Positions 11,455 to 21,500 of a stretch of DNA of 45,756 nt are shown piece after piece. The notes beneath the pieces are model-generated. The model was given only the letters and a program-made list of their open reading frames with translations. It was not told the origin of the DNA and ran no database searches. The translations under genes were made by a program, and so were the position numbers. The stretch's first letter is position 1. Each line of letters begins with the position of its first letter. Source of the DNA: Thermoflexia bacterium (GTDB lineage: Bacteria; Chloroflexota; Anaerolineae; B4-G1); assembly GCA_011192155.1 (NCBI GenBank), contig DUEK01000018.1, positions 1 to 45,756 of the forward strand, written 5' to 3'.

Positions 11455-12663
11455 ATGGAACAAGAAGTAACAGAGACGCAATCCCCAGAATCTACTACTG
11501 CGACGCAGTTGGTGGCCGTCGGCCAGTTGCGCCGGCAGCTCACAGGCCTGATGCGCATCAAAGTACACGAAATCGTGCAGCCCCCCGACGCAGTGATCGT
11601 CTTTCGGGGAGAGATGAACGACGACACGCAGGCCGCCTTTGAGCAAATCTCGCAGCGCTTTGCCGACGTGGGCTATACCGCCTGGCTCCGCGATCGGCCC
11701 GATGGGGGGCACGAGATCGTCGCCACCAAGGGAATGCACGAGCGCAAACCAGGTCGCGCGTGGGTCAACGTGGCCTTGTTCTTGGCGACCCTGTTCAGCG
11801 TGCTCTACGTCGGCGCTGCAAACGCGCTGCTGGACGCCGGGATAGAGGTGGATCCGGAGAGCCTGGACGCGCTGACCATGCCGCTGACCTATCTGCATTG
11901 GGGCATTCCCTTTGCGGCCACGCTGCTGGGCATTCTACTGGCCCACGAACTGAGCCACTATTTTGTCGCCCGGCGGTATGGCTCGCCCGTCAGTCTGCCC
12001 TACTTTATCCCTATGCCGCCGTTTTTCAGCATCATTGGCACGATGGGCGCAGTCATCGTGCAGCGAGCGCCGATGCGCAGCCGCAAGGCGCTGTTCGATA
12101 TCGGTATCGCCGGCCCAGTGGGCGGCCTGATCGTCGCCATTCCGTTGCTGATTCTGGGGCTGGCGCTCTCTAGCGTTGGGAGGCCACCTCTCGACGTGGA
12201 CGTCGTTTTGCAAGAGGGCAACTCGATTCTCTACCTGGGGCTTAAATACCTGGTATTCGGCAAGATTCTCCCCAGCGGGGGGGAAGACGTCTGGCTGCAC
12301 TCGGTCGCCTTTGCCGGCTGGGTTGGGTTGTTGGTCACAATGATCAACCTGATCCCGGTGGGCCAATTGGACGGCGGGCACGTCGCCTACGCGCTCCTGG
12401 GCCGCCGGGCCTGGACTTTAGGTTACGCCGTCATTGGGGCAATGGTGGCCTGGGGCGGGTGGCTGCTGATGAACGGCAACCAGGCCGGCGGTTTTTGGTT
12501 GACGTGGAGCTTTTTGAACATGATGATGAACCGGCAACACCCGCCGCCGCTGGATGACGCCACCAGGGTCGGTTGGCGGCGCGTCGCTTGGGGATTGCTG
12601 TCGCTGGTGATATTCGTCTTGCTGTTCATGCCCGAACCGATGAAAACAGTTTACCTGCGATAA
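11455..12663 (+). CDS. Site-2 protease (peptidase M50) family membrane metalloprotease
   Basis: HExxH in LLAHELSHYFVARRYG and NLIPVGQLDGGHVAYALLG, multiple hydrophobic segments. Confidence 0.9.
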   Translation: MEQEVTETQSPESTTATQLVAVGQLRRQLTGLMRIKVHEIVQPPDAVIVFRGEMNDDTQAAFEQISQRFADVGYTAWLRDRPDGGHEIVATKGMHERKPGRAWVNVALFLATLFSVLYVGAANALLDAGIEVDPESLDALTMPLTYLHWGIPFAATLLGILLAHELSHYFVARRYGSPVSLPYFIPMPPFFSIIGTMGAVIVQRAPMRSRKALFDIGIAGPVGGLIVAIPLLILGLALSSVGRPPLDVDVVLQEGNSILYLGLKYLVFGKILPSGGEDVWLHSVAFAGWVGLLVTMINLIPVGQLDGGHVAYALLGRRAWTLGYAVIGAMVAWGGWLLMNGNQAGGFWLTWSFLNMMMNRQHPPPLDDATRVGWRRVAWGLLSLVIFVLLFMPEPMKTVYLR

Positions 12664-12673
12664 GGAGCGTGTA

Positions 12674-13132
12674 ATGATTCACGGAGTAGAGATAAAAGAA
12701 CTGACCACCCACACCGACGAGCGCGGCTTTTTCCGCGAAGTTGTTCGGGGCAGCGACCCCATCTTTCCCGAGGGTTTTGGACAGTGGAGCCACACTATGT
12801 CCTATCAAGGCGTTGCCAAGGCGTGGCACGTGCATCAGAAACAGGTGGATTGGTGGTACGTGGCGGTGGGCGCGATCAAAGCCGCCCTCTACGATACCCG
12901 TTCCGATTCGCCCACCTATGGCGAGATACAGGAATTGTTGATGGGCGAGGGACAGCCGGCGATCGTGCTCAAAATCCCGCCCGGCGTGGCCCACGGCTAC
13001 CGGGTACTGAACGGGCCTGCGCACGTCTTTTACATCGTCTCGCGCGAGTATGACAGCAGCGACGAGGGCCGCATCCCCTACGACGACCCCGAGATCGGCT
13101 ACGATTGGACGGCGGGGACAGAGATCAGTTAG
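12674..13132 (+). CDS. dTDP-4-dehydrorhamnose 3,5-epimerase-like (RmlC-like cupin) protein
   Basis: HTDERGFFREV, AWHVHQKQVDWWYVAVGAIKAALYDTR, LKIPPGVAHGYRVL. Confidence 0.8.
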   Translation: MIHGVEIKELTTHTDERGFFREVVRGSDPIFPEGFGQWSHTMSYQGVAKAWHVHQKQVDWWYVAVGAIKAALYDTRSDSPTYGEIQELLMGEGQPAIVLKIPPGVAHGYRVLNGPAHVFYIVSREYDSSDEGRIPYDDPEIGYDWTAGTEIS

Positions 13133-13158
13133 AGCTTGGAACCGGTTGGAATGACGGG

Positions 13159-14541
13159 GTGAAATACTATATCTGGACCATTGGCTGTCAAATGAACGAG
13201 GCCGACTCGCTCCGTCTGGCCTCCGCGCTGGAGCGGCTGGGCTATACGCCCGTCGACCGGCCCGAGCAAGCTGACGTGGTCGTGCTCAATACCTGCGTCG
13301 TGCGCCAATCGGCTGAGGACAAGGTCTATGGGCGGCTGGGCTCGCTCAAGCCGCTGAAGGAACAGCGACCGGAGAGGGTCATCGGGTTGATGGGCTGTCT
13401 GGTGGGCGATGTTCTACAAGACCCGGCCTTGCTGCGGCGCCGCTTCCCCTGGGTGGACGTGCTTATGCCCCCCTCGGAACCGGGGCCGCTGCTGGAACTC
13501 TTGACCGAGCAGGGCCTGACCGACGAGGGCCGGGCAATAGAGGCAGCGGAGGTCGCCCGCCGCTACCGATTGCAGGATGGCGACCTGCTCCTCCCAGCCC
13601 GCGAGCGAGGCGCGCTCGTCTTGGCCTACGTCCCGGTCGTGCTGGGTTGCTCCCACGCCTGTTCCTACTGTATCATTCCCTATCGGCGCGGCGTCGAGCG
13701 CAGCCGCCCCCCGGAGGAGATCGTTGCCGAGGCAAAGTCCCTGGCCGCGCAAGGCGTAAAACAGATCACCCTCCTGGGCCAGATCGTGGATCGCTATGGC
13801 CTAGACTTGCAAACGTCGGATTGGAACAATAATAATCCACGCAGCCTCGCAGACTTGCTCCGCCAAATTCACGAGATTGAGGGATTGGAGCGCATCCGCT
13901 TTCTCACCAGCCACCCCAGTTGGATGACGGATGACCTGCTGGACGCGGTGGCCGAACTGCCCAAGGTATGCGAGCACATTGAGGTTCCGGTGCAGGCCGG
14001 CGACGATGAGGTGCTATCCCGCATGCGGCGCGGCTATACCGTTGATGACTATCGAAAACTGATCGTCCGCATCCGCAACCGGCTGGGCGACAATCAAGGA
14101 GGCCACACCTCCGGCGCATCTATTGCCACTGATATCATCGTCGGTTTTCCCGGCGAGACGGCCGAGCAGTTCCAACACACCTACGACCTGTTGGTCGAGC
14201 TGCGGCTGGACAAGGCCCACATCGCCCGTTACTCCCCCCGCCCGCAGACGTTGGCCGCGCGCCGCTTCCCCGACGACGTGCCGCTCGCAGAAAAAGAGCG
14301 TCGCCGTAAAGCGCTCGACGACCTGCAATCCGAGATCGTGGGCGAGATCAATGCACGGTTATTGGGGCAGACGGTCGAGGCGCTGGTCGAGGGTAAAGAC
14401 AGGCGGAAGGGACGCTGGTATGGGCGCACCCGCACCGACAAGCTGGTCTTTTTCGAGGACGAGCGAGACTGGCGTGGGCGGATGGTAAACGTGCGCGTCA
14501 CCTGGGCCGGGCCGTGGTCGCTGATCGGAGAGGTTGGCTAG
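13159..14541 (+). CDS. miaB: tRNA-2-methylthio-N6-dimethylallyladenosine synthase, MiaB family (radical SAM)
   Basis: IWTIGCQMNEADSLRL, VVLNTCVVRQSAEDKVYGRLG, VLGCSHACSYCIIPYRRGVERSRP, HIEVPVQAGDDEVLSRMRRGYT; C-terminal TRAM-like region. GTG start at 13159 chosen over the longer ORF start at 13105, which overlaps the upstream gene. Confidence 0.88.
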   Translation: MKYYIWTIGCQMNEADSLRLASALERLGYTPVDRPEQADVVVLNTCVVRQSAEDKVYGRLGSLKPLKEQRPERVIGLMGCLVGDVLQDPALLRRRFPWVDVLMPPSEPGPLLELLTEQGLTDEGRAIEAAEVARRYRLQDGDLLLPARERGALVLAYVPVVLGCSHACSYCIIPYRRGVERSRPPEEIVAEAKSLAAQGVKQITLLGQIVDRYGLDLQTSDWNNNNPRSLADLLRQIHEIEGLERIRFLTSHPSWMTDDLLDAVAELPKVCEHIEVPVQAGDDEVLSRMRRGYTVDDYRKLIVRIRNRLGDNQGGHTSGASIATDIIVGFPGETAEQFQHTYDLLVELRLDKAHIARYSPRPQTLAARRFPDDVPLAEKERRRKALDDLQSEIVGEINARLLGQTVEALVEGKDRRKGRWYGRTRTDKLVFFEDERDWRGRMVNVRVTWAGPWSLIGEVG

Positions 14542-14612
14542 AGGCGCGGTGACCGCGCCCCCACGATCAGGTCGCTGGCGCCATGCTTGGTGCGCGTTAT
14601 GTGATAGCCAGC

Positions 14613-14758
14613 CTCAGTAGATCCAAAATGTTACGACAACAAGACCTCGGAGGTCTCTCGAGAGCGCCTTTGCCGGTAAAAACGGGTGCAATCTAAGCAA
14701 TTTTGCTGCCAATGTCACCTTCCGAGACCTCCGAGGTCTGAAATTTGGATCTACTGAG
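14613..14758. mobile_element. MITE-like palindromic element A, copy 2 (146 bp)
   Basis: Differs by only a couple of substitutions from 11145-11290 (e.g. GGGCG/GGGTG, TCTGGAA/TCTGAAA), same orientation, same terminal inverted repeats. Confidence 0.85.
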
Positions 14759-14849
14759 CCTCCCTCCCCTTCTCACCTCGATAGAAAATGCGCCATCTCG
14801 TCACCGCTGTATATCTGTTCCAGAGTACTCCAGTCCTGACCCCACCAAC

Positions 14850-14982
14850 GAATTGGAGGGTAAAAGTGACGCGCCCACACCCATTTTCCCAGCAATTCAA
14901 GGAGACCCGGAAGAGATCAAGTCGCTCCGCGAGCTGTGGGTTATGTGTGAGCGTCTGCCCGCAGGGCGCTATCGAATTTTGA
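14850..14982 (+). pseudogene. Possible frameshifted remnant of a 4Fe-4S ferredoxin C-terminus
   Basis: Frame of ORF 14788-14982 ends ...SCGLCVSVCPQGAIEF*, which is CxxCxxxCP. An adjacent frame upstream reads IQGDPEEIKSLRE, which would suit the N-terminal side. Confidence 0.4.
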
Positions 14983-14995
14983 GATTGGAGATGAC

Positions 14996-17296
14996 ATGAC
15001 CGACAACCATACTCGCTTTGTGCGGCGTTACGAGGAACTGAGCCAGCACTTTGATCACTGGGAGAAAACCAAAGACCTGATTGACCAACTGATTGACCTG
15101 ACCCTCAACTACCGGCAGAGCGGGCATCCGGGTGGATCGCGCTCCAAGGTACACGCCTTGCTGGTCACGCTGCTCAGCGGCGTGATGCGCTGGGACATTC
15201 GCCATCCCGAAAAGCGATTCGGCGACCGCTTTATTTTGGGGGCCGGGCACACCATCCCGCTCGTCTATTGCGCGCTGGCGGTGCTCAACGAGGCGTTGCG
15301 TATCAAGCACCGGCAGACCGGCGACGAGCGGTACGCTATCCCCAATGCCAAAGAGCGCGTCCTGTACTGGGAGGATTTGTTGGACTTTCGACGGCGCGGG
15401 GGACTCTCAGGCCACGCCGAGATGGAGGGCAAGACGCTGTTCCTCAAATTCAACACCGGCCCCTCTGGGCACGGCAGCCCGGCGGCGACCGGCGCGGCGC
15501 TGGCGCTCAAGCGGGCCGGCGCTGATGGCGTCAAGGTGTTCATCTTTGAAGGCGAGGCCGGCCTGACGCCCGGCGCGACCCACGAGACGGCCAACTCGGC
15601 CTGGGGGCTGGCGCTGGACAATCTCTACTATATCGTGGACTGGAACGACTTTGGCATTGACGATCACCCGGTCAGCAGCGCGGTCTATGGCACGCCCGCC
15701 GATTGGTTCGGCTCGCACGGCTGGCGCGTGTTCGGCGCGGAGCAGGGCAGCGAGTGGGGCGCGGTGACGCGCGCCTTGCTCTCGATGGCGATGGAACCGA
15801 ACCCCGACCGCGCGCCCAGCGTGACGTGGCTCAAGACGCGCAAAGGGCGCGAATATCTCAAATACGATAACAAGTCGCACGGCTCGCCGCACGAGATCAA
15901 CAGCGACCTGTTCTGGGAGACCAAGCACACGTTCGCCGAAAAGTACGGCGTGACGTTCACCAACTTTGGCGGCCCCGCGCCTCAAGACCCCGCCGCGCTG
16001 CGGGCCGAGTTCGAGGCGAATTTGCGGGCCGTGATGGACGCGCTGCACCGTGACCAATCGCTGGTGGACTATTTGGCCGATACACTGACGGCCCTGGGCG
16101 ATAGCGTGCCCGACGAGATTCCCACGTTCCGGCTGGGCAAACGCGGCAATCCTTTCCAGGACGAGCGGCTGTACGACTATGAGAACTATCCGGCCGAGAT
16201 GTACGCCGCGCCTGGCGCGCGCGTCGCCAACCGGGCCGCGCTGGGCAAGTGGGGCGCGTGGGCCAATACCTTTGGCGCGCGGGAGTACGGCCGTCCGTTG
16301 TTTGTGGCCTGCTCGGCCGACCTGGCCGGCTCGACGAATATCAGTGGGTTCGGCGAGCATTACGGCTGGTACGAGCGGTATGGCTCCCCGGAGGGTGTGT
16401 TGCTGCCGCAAGAGATCACCGAGTTTGCCAACGCCGGCATCATGACCGGTATGGCGACGGTCAACTTTGCGCTCGACCCGGAGGGAGCCTTCGATGGCTT
16501 CTGGGGTGCGTGCTCCACCTATGGCTCGTTTTCGTATCTAAAGTACGGCATGTTCCGCCTGTTCAGTCAACTGGCGCAGGATTGCGATTGGCAAGTGGGC
16601 AAGGTGATCTGGGTCGCCGGCCATTCTGGGCCGGAGACGGCGGACGACAGCCGCACTCACTTTGGCATCTTTGCTCCCGGCGTGACGCAACTCTTCCCCG
16701 CCGGATCGGTCATCAACTTGCACCCGTGGGAATACAACGAGGTACCGGTGTTGCTGGGCGCGGCGTTGCAGCAACCGGTTCCCATCGTCGCCCTGCACCT
16801 GACCCGCCCGCCTATCCAGATTCCCGACCGTGAAAAGCTAGGGCTGCCGTCTCACTTTGAGGCGGCGCGGGGCGCATATATCGCGCGCGATCATCGTCCC
16901 GACCAGCCGCGCGGCGGTACGGTGATCGTGCAGGGAACCAGCGCCATGGTCAGCATCGTGGACATTTTGCCAGAGCTGGACGAGCGGGGCTTGAACGTCA
17001 AGATCGTCTGCGCGACCAGCCCGGAACTGTTCGCGCTTCAGCCGGAGGAGTACCGCTTGCGAGTGCTCTCGCCCGGCGACCGCGCTGATTCGACCGTCAT
17101 CACCACGCAGGCCCGCCGGTTGATGCACGATTGGCTGTTCAACAAAACGGCCGAGGCGTATGCACTATCGGCCGATTGGGACGATCGCTGGCGCAGCGGG
17201 GGGACGTTGAGTGAGGTGATTGACGAGGCGCATCTATCACCACGCCGGGTGTTGGAGGGCATTGAGCGTTTTGCGCGGGATCGAGACGCCCGCTAG
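14996..17296 (+). CDS. Transketolase-like thiamine-diphosphate enzyme
   Basis: RQSGHPGGSRSK, FNTGPSGHGSPAATGAALALKRAG, DWNDFGIDDHPVSS, central pyrimidine-binding-like and C-terminal transketolase domains (766 aa). Confidence 0.82.
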   Translation: MTDNHTRFVRRYEELSQHFDHWEKTKDLIDQLIDLTLNYRQSGHPGGSRSKVHALLVTLLSGVMRWDIRHPEKRFGDRFILGAGHTIPLVYCALAVLNEALRIKHRQTGDERYAIPNAKERVLYWEDLLDFRRRGGLSGHAEMEGKTLFLKFNTGPSGHGSPAATGAALALKRAGADGVKVFIFEGEAGLTPGATHETANSAWGLALDNLYYIVDWNDFGIDDHPVSSAVYGTPADWFGSHGWRVFGAEQGSEWGAVTRALLSMAMEPNPDRAPSVTWLKTRKGREYLKYDNKSHGSPHEINSDLFWETKHTFAEKYGVTFTNFGGPAPQDPAALRAEFEANLRAVMDALHRDQSLVDYLADTLTALGDSVPDEIPTFRLGKRGNPFQDERLYDYENYPAEMYAAPGARVANRAALGKWGAWANTFGAREYGRPLFVACSADLAGSTNISGFGEHYGWYERYGSPEGVLLPQEITEFANAGIMTGMATVNFALDPEGAFDGFWGACSTYGSFSYLKYGMFRLFSQLAQDCDWQVGKVIWVAGHSGPETADDSRTHFGIFAPGVTQLFPAGSVINLHPWEYNEVPVLLGAALQQPVPIVALHLTRPPIQIPDREKLGLPSHFEAARGAYIARDHRPDQPRGGTVIVQGTSAMVSIVDILPELDERGLNVKIVCATSPELFALQPEEYRLRVLSPGDRADSTVITTQARRLMHDWLFNKTAEAYALSADWDDRWRSGGTLSEVIDEAHLSPRRVLEGIERFARDRDAR

Positions 17297-17318
17297 TGGG
17301 GCAAATTGCCAATTTGTC

Positions 17319-18212
17319 CTAGAACCGCTGCACGCTGGGCCGGAGGTCGAGTTCGTCTATTAGCGTGTTCAGTTCGGCGTCAGTGAGCGGGCGGCCCTGG
17401 CCGGCGTAGGCGGTCAGCGCCGCCTCCATCATATTAGTGCCGAAGGAGCGCCCCTCAAAACGGGGCGTGGTCGTGATCAGCATACGCGCGCCCCGCTCGC
17501 GCACCAATTCGACGTTTTCGGCGGTGGTGGTGTTGGTGACGATGGTCTTGCCCGTGATGTCGTGGGGCATGTACTTGCGCATAAAGAGGAAATCGCCCGC
17601 GATCAGGTCGGCTTGCTCCCAGTAACGCTGGTACTTGGGTTCGTGCTCCGCCCCACCGCTGCCGTAAAAGATCATGCTCATCGGAAAGTAACTTACAAAG
17701 GGCAGCATCACGCGGGCCACGCGGCGAAAGTTCTTGATGCCCCGGACGGGGATGGGGACGCCGAGCGCCACCATCAGGTCGCCAAAGATCACCTCGTCGC
17801 TCACGTCGCTCACGGCCTGGCCCAACCCCAAGCGATCCACGGCTACCGGCACAAAGGCGCAGTGAAAGTGAGGGATGCCGCCCAGTTCCGGCTCTGCCAG
17901 CTCCCAGAGGCGGCGCTCCAGCGTGTGCTTTAGCCCGCGACCATCCACGACGGGCGTCTGGTGGACGTCCTTGATCAGCTTTAGGGCGGCGTGCAGGGGG
18001 TATTCGCGATCGTCCAGGCGCAGGTACATGTCGGCGCCGCCCATGCCAAAGGCGTCTACCTTGCCATCCAATTCGGCGTACAATCGCTGTGCCTTTGGCA
18101 CGTCGCCATCGGTGCCGATGCGCTCGACGCTGATCTCTTTCCCCTTGAGCTTGACGATGACTTTTTTATCACGGCTGGAACTTCCCAGGCTGACGCTGAC
18201 GGCTCGTTTCAT
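17319..18212 (-). CDS. Conserved hypothetical protein; resembles proteins often labelled quinate/shikimate 5-dehydrogenase-like, function uncertain
   Basis: MKRAVSVSLGSSSRDKKVIVKLKGKEISVERIGTDGD..., FGMGGADMYLRL, TPVVDGRGLKHTLERR. Recognised from general memory only. Confidence 0.5.
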   Translation of the reverse strand: MKRAVSVSLGSSSRDKKVIVKLKGKEISVERIGTDGDVPKAQRLYAELDGKVDAFGMGGADMYLRLDDREYPLHAALKLIKDVHQTPVVDGRGLKHTLERRLWELAEPELGGIPHFHCAFVPVAVDRLGLGQAVSDVSDEVIFGDLMVALGVPIPVRGIKNFRRVARVMLPFVSYFPMSMIFYGSGGAEHEPKYQRYWEQADLIAGDFLFMRKYMPHDITGKTIVTNTTTAENVELVRERGARMLITTTPRFEGRSFGTNMMEAALTAYAGQGRPLTDAELNTLIDELDLRPSVQRF

Positions 18213-18243
18213 AAGATTACTCCTTCTGGAGTCTGGCGTTTTT

Positions 18244-18306
18244 GTTCGTAGTGACGGCTTCAGCCGTCCAAAAGGCTCAAAAGCGGCTAAAGCCGCTACT
18301 ACGAAC
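18244..18306. repeat. Imperfect inverted repeat, REP-like intergenic palindrome
   Basis: GTTCGTAGTGACGGCTTCAGCCGTC ... AGCGGCTAAAGCCGCTACTACGAAC. Confidence 0.7.
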
Positions 18307-18386
18307 CCCCATATCTAGCGCCTTTATTGTTGCCTACCCCAAGATGTGGGCATTCTGAAAATTTGCCAGACTCGAGTCATTTGATT

Positions 18387-18449
18387 TGTAGCATAGGCCC
18401 TCGTGGCCGTTTTTGACCTCATAAGCCGCCCACAAGGGGCTATACTACA
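18387..18449. repeat. 23-bp imperfect inverted repeat (17-nt loop) upstream of the RAMP operon
   Basis: TGTAGCATAGGCCCTCGTGGCCG (18387-18409) against CGCCCACAAGGGGCTATACTACA (18427-18449), 19/23 complementary. Confidence 0.7.
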
Positions 18450-18512
18450 GATTCCCTACAGGCTCCCAAATCATTTGAAACACACCCTAATGAGAATTGC
18501 TGGTTGTTAAGG

Positions 18513-18541
18513 TTGACCAAGTACCAATTTGAGTGTACAAT
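18513..18541 (+). promoter_or_regulatory. Sigma70-like promoter candidate for the RAMP operon
   Basis: TTGACC (18513-18518), 17-nt spacer, TACAAT (18536-18541); Shine-Dalgarno AAGGAGG at 18582-18588 before ATG at 18594. Confidence 0.6.
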
Positions 18542-18593
18542 CTACAAAGACTTGCGATAATGTTCAGTTTGAGATAAAGATAAGGAGGTTGTC

Positions 18594-21500
18594 ATGATTT
18601 TGCAAGGTAAGCTCCACGCAGAAACACCAATCTACAGGGGCAACGCGCGCAAGACCCTCTTCACCAGAGATGGAGACGGCAAACATCGTCTGGTCTCCCT
18701 GGCGGGCGAGATTTCAGGGACGGCTCAGTCATTGATGGACGCCTTTATCGGCCAATCGCGCAACGGTAAAAACATTGGCCTGCTCGACCAACTGTGGCTG
18801 CGGCTCTACGACTTGCCAATGCCCAAAGACCTCATCGCCAGAGTGGACTGCCAATTGCAGGAAGAAAGCTACCCGCCCGATCACCTCTTTGATATGCGCA
18901 TGGGCATCAAGCTGGACGAGGACCGTTGGGCCGCGATAGCGAACGCCAATTACAAGATGGAGACCATCTTTCGCAACTCGGTCTTTGGTATCTCCCTCGC
19001 CGTAGATGATTCAGTCCTGGGGAAGGGACAGAACAGAGACCGGCTATATTACCTCCTGCGCGAACTGCAAGCGGGGCGGTTTTGGTTCGGAGCCGGCAAG
19101 AGCAAGGGGCTAGGGCGCGTCCGCCTCGAAATGGACCTGCCGTTTTCTCCCTCCAACAAAATCCCCGCCCTAAACCCCCACGCTAATCACCTTCAACTAT
19201 CTCTGACCTTTGACGCCACGAACCCCGTCCTGGTCGGTTGGAACTGGGGCAAGGTGGACCCGGCTGTGCCCTCTTTCGCCGCCATCGAGGGCCGCGTGCT
19301 GGTGGGAGCGATGCGCGATCTGCCGGACCCCATCCGCGAGCGGCTAGAGATGGGATTGGCCGGGCCGATTCTCAACCCAGAAGATTGGAAGCGCAAATTC
19401 GCCCAGTATCTTCCCAGAGTCATCGCCATCTGGCTACGGGAACGCTCCATCGGGGAAACTGACGTTTGGACTCTACCGGCTGCGGCGTTGAAGAAATTGG
19501 GCAAGGGTAAGTGGGGGCTTTCCAAAAAAATACTCCAGCGAGTCGAGCCTCTGGTCGGGCAATCTTTCCCCAGCCAAGAGGCGGCCAAGGCCGCTTGCGA
19601 GAAGGCGCTCGAAGACAAGGCCAACATGGCCGGCCGCATCGTCAAAGCCATGAAACGGGAACGTCGCAAGAGCGAAGAACTCGACACCGCTGCCTGGCGC
19701 GAGATCGCCGAGGGGTTGGGGCTGGACATCGCCCTGGAGGAGAGCCTGGCAAAGCGGGTCGGTAGCGAAGAGTCCCTGGTCAAGATACTGACCTCGGCGT
19801 GTGAAAAGATACTCCCCCAACTCTACCAGCAGGTGGATCAACAGGTCAACTTGATTCAGAGCGATGCCTGGGTAGACGCCGAGATCAAGAACCGCACGGA
19901 ACACTTGCTGATTAAAAAGATGTTGCTCCAGGGAGAGATTGACGAGCGTCAGTGGGGCAAAACTGACCAGGTCCCAGAGGGCGTCAGCCCGGCGACGTGG
20001 CGCGAATTTGTCAACGATCACCGGCGGGTGAGATACCGCCACATGAAACATCCTCGGAACTTGGGCAAGAGCATCACCAACGACGAGAACATGATCGCCT
20101 TCCTGGAAGGGCATCGCGACCGCGCCCGCCAGGAGCTATCTCAGCCGTACCACGTCGATTTCCGCGCCGGCGGGCCATCCAAGCGAGAAGTCTCCCGCAA
20201 GTACGGCAAGCCCTACGACACCGTCTTTATGCGTATGCTGTCCTGGGCGCCGTCCTCACGCGAGCAAGGCGCGTGGGAGATATATATCCCAGGCAGCACG
20301 ATCAAGGGCGCCTTCAGAAAACGAGCCTCCCAGGTGCTAAAAACTCTGTGGGGTGAATCTCGCCGGACGAACGATGTGTTGGACACTCTCTTTGGCGCTC
20401 AGGGACAGCGCGGCCTGGTCTTTTTCTCCGACGCTTACCTCACCGACCCGCACGATCCAGAACGAGCCTGGTGCTCTATGGACGGGGTAAAGATGAATCC
20501 CAAGACAGGCTGCCCGGTGGAGGAGGCCAAGCGCGACTATCTCTTTGCTTACGGCAGTCGCCTCGCTTTCCGGCTACGTATAGACCTCATGGACGTTGAT
20601 GAGCGGGACACAGAAGCGCTCTCCGTGTTCCTGCACATGCTCCAGGACTTTCAGCGGGGCGATATCACCCTGGGCGGCGAAAAGACCAGCGGGTTTGGCT
20701 GGGTCGAGGCGACCATAGCCCAACTTGTCTGGTTAACGGCGTCCCCCGCCGGGGTAGGAGAGAGATTGTTCGGGAAACAATCGTTGAGCCAGGACGGTAT
20801 ATGGCAAAAGCTGGAACTGGAAGGGCAAGCGGCCGCTGGCGCGCTGCAAGCCAATCCACTCGCCCTCGAGCAGAAACAGTCTCCGTCAACCCCGCCGCGC
20901 GCCCGAGCCGGCTTTATCTCCCATCGAGCGTTTGGCGGCTATTGCGGTATGTTGGAGGTAGAGGCAGAACCGCTGACGCCCATCCACATACGCGAGAGCG
21001 GCGAACCGTCCCATAGAACCACCCTGGAAGGCGGCCCCGTCAACGGCTGGGATTTCTTCGCTATGGCGCCTCCCGAGGCCGCGCAACGTGGGGACGACAA
21101 AGTCTACGCGCTCCCCAGCCAGAGCATCAAGGGTATGTTGCGCCATCTCTACACCATCGCCAGCGATTCTCGAGAGCACAGCGCCGACATCGCCCGCTTG
21201 AACCCGGTGGACAGTCTGTTCGGTTGGGTGGGACAGGGACCTGATCAGGCTATTATGGGGCGCTTGTCCTTCACCTTTGGTCTGTTCGACGAACCCCAGT
21301 TGGCCTGGTTCAAAGTGCCCTACCCTTACGGCGAATGGCGCTACGCCGGCGATCAGTGGAAGCAAGCGGCGGATAGCTCTGCCGCCAAGATGCTCGTCAG
21401 CAAAACCTGGCGCGTCTTTCCTCACGCTCCACTGGCCCCAATCGTCAAACAGTTGGCCGGTTTCCAACCCGATACCTTCCAGGCCCGTTACTTTAGGGCC

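Noticed and set aside
14541-14615. Minus-strand peptide GYHITRTKHGASDLIVGARSPRL as a gene remnant cut by MITE copy 2
   Set aside because: Too short, and partly made of the GGCGCGG-TGA-CCGCGCC hairpin after miaB, which may simply be a terminator; no family recognised.
17319-18212. Conserved hypothetical as part of the RAMP system
   Set aside because: Divergently oriented, separated by ~380 bp with repeats; appears to be a metabolic or housekeeping-type protein.
18307-18593. CRISPR array next to the RAMP operon
   Set aside because: No direct repeats found; only a single imperfect hairpin.
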